This document shows, piece after piece, positions 8,038-11,075 of a stretch of 11,075 nucleotides of DNA. The DNA is taken from contig CAYRYO010000055.1 in the NCBI GenBank assembly GCA_964428475.1, forward strand, positions 1-11,075. Direction: 5' to 3'. Position 1 is the stretch's first letter. Every line of letters begins with the position of its first letter. Origin of the DNA: JARICQ01 sp964428475. GTDB taxonomy: Bacteria; Bacillota; Clostridia; Tissierellales; Tissierellaceae. The translations under genes were made by a program, and so were the position numbers. The notes under the pieces were generated by a model. That model was not told the DNA's origin. It saw only the letters and a program-made list of their open reading frames with translations, and did no database searches.

Positions 8038-8065
8038 AAAAAAATAAAGGGGATTAATTCCCCTT
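8038..8065 (-). terminator. Rho-independent terminator of the ftsE-ftsX-M23 operon
   Basis: On the minus strand AAGGGGA (8065-8059) and TCCCCTT (8053-8047) form a perfect 7-bp stem with a 5-base loop, followed by TA and seven T (8044-8038). The M23 stop codon TAA (8056-8054) sits in the loop, so the ascending arm is coding sequence. Confidence 0.9.
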
Positions 8066-9190
8066 CACCCATGGTATCGGATTCTCATATGCACCATTTT
8101 TTCTAACCTCAAAGTGCAAATGTGGCCCTGTAGACATACCCGTGCTACCTATCTTTGCTATAGTATCTCCTTTGTTGACATTTTCCCCATTACTAGCAAT
8201 TAAACTAGAGTTATGTGCATATAATGTAACTATTCCACTTCCATGATCTATCATGATAACTTTTCCATATCCCCCTAAGGTGCCTGAATGTATAACTATC
8301 CCTGAAGCTCCTGCAATTACATTGCTTCCCCTAGGTGCTGGAATATCTATCCCAGAGTGGAATTTCTTTGTTTTAAGTATAGGATGAATCCTATACCCAA
8401 ATGGGGAACTAACCCTACTATGCCCTGGTACCGGCCATGACATAGTTCCCCCTGAATATGGATTTGTATTTACCTGCAATTTTACTATTTTAGATTCTAT
8501 CTCCTTTGCAAAATCATTTAAACTATCATATTCTTTTTCAAGTAAAATATGATCTGCTTTAAGTCTGCTCATTAAATCTTCCTTTGCACGAGTAGCTTTA
8601 ACTAAATCTCTTTTCCTTACTTCCAGTTTATCCTTTGCCACCTCTACCTTTGTTTTTTGTGCATTTAGCTCTGCCTTTCTTGCATCTATTATATCTCTTT
8701 GTTCTTTCATATAGGTTATCAATTCAGTATCGTGCCTAGCTATTGATTTTAACATATCTTGGCGAGATAAAAAATCTGTAATACTAGTAGAAGAAAGTAA
8801 TATCTCTATATATCCTGCATTCCCTGTTTTATACATTACTCTAAGTCTTTTATTAAAGGTATCTTGCTTTTCTTCAATATTAGCTTCTGCCTCTAGTAAT
8901 TCTTCTTCTGTCTTTTTTATGTCTCCCTCTAATTGCGTTATCTCTTCTTCAACCACATTTAATTCTTCAGTAGCTTTATTAAGTTTGCTATCTAATTGTT
9001 GTATTTCATTGGATACATCAGTAGCTTGCTTTTGAATTTCTTTTATTTCACTTTTTTTCTCATCAATCTGTTTTTCTACATCTTTTTGTTTGCCTTTCAA
9101 TTCATTTACTGTTTCTGCATAAACCAGTGATATATTAAATAACATAATGCAAGCTAAAATAAGATATATTGTTCTATTTTTGATATTCAT
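8054..9190 (-). CDS. Secreted M23 (LytM) murein hydrolase with N-terminal coiled coil, FtsEX-linked
   Basis: This is a 378-residue exported cell wall enzyme. A signal peptide ends at about VYA-ET (cleavage after A25). Residues about 27-240 are a charged Lys/Glu-rich coiled coil of the PcsB/CwlO/EnvC type. The C-terminal LytM domain (about 250-372) keeps all expected zinc and catalytic residues: H278 and D282 (HSGID), H326 (YAH), and H357/H359 (HLH). It should therefore be an active peptidoglycan endopeptidase that cuts cross-link peptides. The frame opens at an ATG at 9196, but that codon is only 1 base past the GGGGG ribosome binding site; the next ATG at 9190 is 7 bases past it, so I chose 9190. 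It follows ftsX by 11 bases and is last in the operon. By analogy with E. coli EnvC and pneumococcal PcsB, its coiled coil probably docks on FtsX. Confidence 0.93.
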   Translation of the reverse strand: MNIKNRTIYLILACIMLFNISLVYAETVNELKGKQKDVEKQIDEKKSEIKEIQKQATDVSNEIQQLDSKLNKATEELNVVEEEITQLEGDIKKTEEELLEAEANIEEKQDTFNKRLRVMYKTGNAGYIEILLSSTSITDFLSRQDMLKSIARHDTELITYMKEQRDIIDARKAELNAQKTKVEVAKDKLEVRKRDLVKATRAKEDLMSRLKADHILLEKEYDSLNDFAKEIESKIVKLQVNTNPYSGGTMSWPVPGHSRVSSPFGYRIHPILKTKKFHSGIDIPAPRGSNVIAGASGIVIHSGTLGGYGKVIMIDHGSGIVTLYAHNSSLIASNGENVNKGDTIAKIGSTGMSTGPHLHFEVRKNGAYENPIPWVKGN

Positions 9191-9201
9191 TTTCATTCCC
9201 C

Positions 9202-10101
9202 CTATACATTAAGAAATCTTTTTAAGGATATTATGCTTCCTAAAGCACCTATTCCAACACCTATAGAAGTAAATATTATTGATATGTCTTTAACCAACAA
9301 TGAAGGTGCCACTAAATATACTGTAAATAAGACATAAAACTTATCATTTACTGATTTGAAAAAATATTCATATCCATAATTGATTAAAAATATTGATATA
9401 AATGCGCCAATCAGTCCAAATAATATACCTTCAATAATAAATGGCCCTCGTATATATCCATTTGTAGCTCCAACATACTTCATTATATTAATTTCCCTTT
9501 CTCTTGAAGCAACTGTTATCTTTATTGTATTTGCTATTATAAATATAGATACTAGTACAAGAGCTCCAACGATTGCAATTCCACCAATCTGTATGTAATT
9601 AGAAAAGATCATTAGCTTGTCTATAACATCTTTATAATAATTTATAGATTCTACGCCTTCCATCTTTTTTATATTTGCCACTACATCATCTGCGTATTTA
9701 ATATCTTTTAATTTAATTATATATGAATCTTGAAGAGGATTGTCATCTTCTAATCCATCCAATATATTAGAATCATCTCCCCACCTTTCTTTCATTGACT
9801 CTAACCCGCGTTCTCTTGAGTAGAATATTACAGATATAATACCTTCTTCTAGAGCTATTTCTTCTTCTAATTTATCTAAATCATCACCTTTTAAATCATC
9901 TTCTAAATAAATTTGTATTTCATCAAATTTAGTCCTCGTTTCCATCACTGCATTATTTATACTGAGAATCAAGATAAGAACTAGTCCAAGAATAACTAGT
10001 ACTGCAGATATAGAACTAATGGACGCAATACCCATACTTCTATTTCTCCACATGCCTTGAAATCCCTGCTTAATTATATTTTTAAATATGCGAAATCTCA
10101 T
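9202..10101 (-). CDS. ftsX: Cell division protein FtsX
   Basis: FtsX is the membrane subunit of the FtsEX complex, which passes ATP-driven conformational change to a cell wall hydrolase outside. The 299-residue protein has four membrane segments (about 24-48, 171-194, 222-245, 272-294), a large external loop between the first two (about 50-165) with NPLQDSYIIKL at 121-131, and the conserved REREINIMKYVGATN after segment two (200-214). The frame can be opened at a GTG (10113), but the ATG at 10101 has a GGGTGG site about 8 bases upstream and begins at the typical MRFRxFK sequence. With that start it overlaps ftsE by 20 bases, so the two should be translationally coupled. Confidence 0.96.
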   Translation of the reverse strand: MRFRIFKNIIKQGFQGMWRNRSMGIASISSISAVLVILGLVLILILSINNAVMETRTKFDEIQIYLEDDLKGDDLDKLEEEIALEEGIISVIFYSRERGLESMKERWGDDSNILDGLEDDNPLQDSYIIKLKDIKYADDVVANIKKMEGVESINYYKDVIDKLMIFSNYIQIGGIAIVGALVLVSIFIIANTIKITVASREREINIMKYVGATNGYIRGPFIIEGILFGLIGAFISIFLINYGYEYFFKSVNDKFYVLFTVYLVAPSLLVKDISIIFTSIGVGIGALGSIISLKRFLNV

Positions 10102-10777
10102 TAATATATCCACCCTTCTGTTCGTCTCTAATCAGTTTTCCTTCATGGATTTCTATTACTCTCTTTTTCATACTATTTACTATTTCTTTGGCATGTGTAG
10201 CCATTAAAACGGTGGTGCCTCTATGATTTATATCTAGTAAAACTCTCATGATTTCCCATGCAGTATCTGGGTCCAAATTTCCAGTGGGCTCGTCAGCAAT
10301 TAAAACGGGTGGATTGTTGACTATTGCACGAGCAATAGATACCCTTTGCCTTTCTCCTCCTGATAATTGATCAGGATAGCTAGATGCTTTTCTACTTAAG
10401 TTTACCATACTAAGCACCATGGGGACTTTTCTTCTTATTTCCTTTGGATTTTCTCCCACAATCTCCATGGCAAATGCCACATTTTCATAGACTGTTTTAT
10501 TTGGTAAAAGTCTAAAATCTTGAAAGACTACACCTATATCCCTTCTAATAAATGGGATCCTTCTATTACTAACATCTGTTATATCTCTATCTTTTAATAC
10601 AATTTTCCCCTCAGTAGGATTTTCCTCTTTCAATAATAACTTTATCAGAGTAGATTTTCCTGCTCCACTTGAACCAACTAGAAAAACAAATTCTCCCTTT
10701 TTTATATCTAAGCTTATATTTAATAAGGCTTTAACGTAATTATTATACTCTTTGCTTACATCCAAAAATTTAATCAA
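10082..10777 (-). CDS. ftsE: Cell division ATP-binding protein FtsE
   Basis: FtsE is the cytoplasmic ABC ATPase of FtsEX. The 231-residue protein is of family length. It has Walker A GSSGAGKS (35-42), Q-loop Gln86, signature LSGGE (138-142), Walker B VLIADE (158-163), a D-loop and H-loop His195, so it should hydrolyse ATP. The start is a TTG at 10777, preceded by GGGGTGAT; no ATG is suitably placed and the residues MIKFLDVSKEY match the family N-terminus. The last 20 bases overlap ftsX. It is the first gene of the ftsE-ftsX-M23 operon and diverges from the folate gene to the right. Confidence 0.97.
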   Translation of the reverse strand: MIKFLDVSKEYNNYVKALLNISLDIKKGEFVFLVGSSGAGKSTLIKLLLKEENPTEGKIVLKDRDITDVSNRRIPFIRRDIGVVFQDFRLLPNKTVYENVAFAMEIVGENPKEIRRKVPMVLSMVNLSRKASSYPDQLSGGERQRVSIARAIVNNPPVLIADEPTGNLDPDTAWEIMRVLLDINHRGTTVLMATHAKEIVNSMKKRVIEIHEGKLIRDEQKGGYINEISHI

Positions 10778-10802
10778 TCTATATCACCCCATCTCTCATC
10801 TT

Positions 10803-10808
10803 ATTATA
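10803..10808 (-). promoter_or_regulatory. Possible -10 box for ftsE
   Basis: TATAAT occurs on the minus strand 25 bases upstream of the TTG start. The only -35 at suitable spacing is TAGAAC at 10827-10832 (18-base spacer), which matches three of six positions. The region is so AT-rich that a chance TATAAT is likely, so this is weak. Confidence 0.25.
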
Positions 10809-10846
10809 TATATAATCTATAGTAAAGTTCTATTATTTAATATTTT

Positions 10847-10875
10847 TTTACATTTCATCTAACTTATATTATAAT
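10847..10875 (+). promoter_or_regulatory. Sigma-A promoter of the folate cyclo-ligase gene
   Basis: TTTACA (10847-10852) and a perfect TATAAT (10870-10875) are 17 bases apart. Transcription would start near 10882, about 32 bases before the TTG start at 10914. The region 10778-10913 between the divergent genes holds this promoter and a weak ftsE -10 candidate; I see no other element in it. Confidence 0.75.
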
Positions 10876-10913
10876 ATATAATATGAGATAAATAAACCAT
10901 AAGAGGTGATTTT

Positions 10914-11075
10914 TTGAATAAAAAAGATTTAAGAAAAGAAATGCTTAAAAATAGATCCAAACTATCCAAAGATATACGAGAAGAATATAGCAAAGAAATT
11001 GCAAATTCCCTATATAAAACTGAATATTATAAAGACGCAAAAACTATTATGGCTTTTATTAGCTTTGGAAGTGAA
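10914..11075 (+). CDS. 5-formyltetrahydrofolate cyclo-ligase, N-terminal 54 residues (cut by window edge)
   Basis: The enzyme uses ATP to convert 5-formyltetrahydrofolate to 5,10-methenyltetrahydrofolate in the cytoplasm. The 54 visible residues start MNKKDLRKEMLKNRSKLS and continue to a hydrophobic strand TIMAFISFGSE, matching the family pattern K..LR..ML..R..LS followed by the first beta strand. The start is a TTG at 10914, 5 bases after AGAGGTG (10902-10908). The first in-frame ATG is codon 10 and would remove the conserved KxxLR segment. The same AGAGGTG with 5-base spacing precedes uvrA and the S41 gene. The substrate-binding and catalytic part lies beyond the edge, so the call rests on the N-terminus. 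Confidence 0.8.
   Translation, partial: MNKKDLRKEMLKNRSKLSKDIREEYSKEIANSLYKTEYYKDAKTIMAFISFGSE

Noticed and set aside
1..11075. tRNA or rRNA genes, riboswitches, CRISPR arrays, insertion sequences, phage or defence genes.
   Set aside because: The intergenic regions are short (at most 184 bases) and explained by promoters, operators and terminators. I saw no transposase, terminal repeats, spaced direct repeats or structured RNA.

Overview
The window is a stretch of low-G+C chromosome from a Gram-positive, Firmicutes-type bacterium. The evidence is the AT-rich sequence, strong AGGAGG-like ribosome binding sites, frequent GTG and TTG starts, consensus sigma-A promoters and a GAAC-N4-GTTC LexA box. 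Gene order on the minus strand is ftsE, ftsX, an M23 peptidase, an S41 peptidase, a PDZ membrane protein, uvrB, uvrA. From memory this is close to the order in Clostridium, and parts of it match Bacillus subtilis (ftsEX, ctpB, minJ, uvrBA). A clostridial or Tissierellia-like anaerobe is the best guess; the sequence does not fix the genus.

Layout from left to right. Bases 1-1915 hold the first 638 codons of uvrA, cut by the window edge just before its second Walker A motif. uvrB (1926-3890) lies upstream of it in the same operon. That operon has a consensus promoter (TTGACA, 17 bases, TATAAT) and a perfect LexA operator, so it is an SOS-regulated excision repair operon. Diverging from uvrB is a lipoprotein gene (4081-5664), the only complete plus-strand gene. 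It interrupts an otherwise collinear minus-strand block. It converges on the PDZ protein gene (5651-6703); the two coding ends overlap by 14 bases inside a bidirectional terminator.

The PDZ gene and the S41 (CtpB-type) peptidase gene (6725-7948) form a two-gene operon with its own extended -10 promoter at 8003-8031. Just upstream is a terminator (8038-8065) that ends the ftsE-ftsX-M23 operon (10777 to 8054); its hairpin is built around the M23 stop codon. The right end carries the first 54 codons of a 5-formyltetrahydrofolate cyclo-ligase gene, diverging from ftsE across a 136-base AT-rich spacer.

Working model: FtsE and FtsX form an ATP-driven membrane complex. The secreted coiled-coil M23 protein is probably its cell wall hydrolase partner, as EnvC, PcsB or CwlO are elsewhere. 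The S41 protease and the PDZ membrane protein next to it fit envelope proteolysis and division or sporulation control. UvrA and UvrB perform nucleotide excision repair. Nothing here looks like a mobile element, CRISPR array, phage or defence island. The least explained item is the lipoprotein. Several recognised genes are better started a few codons inside their longest open frame, and I give those starts.
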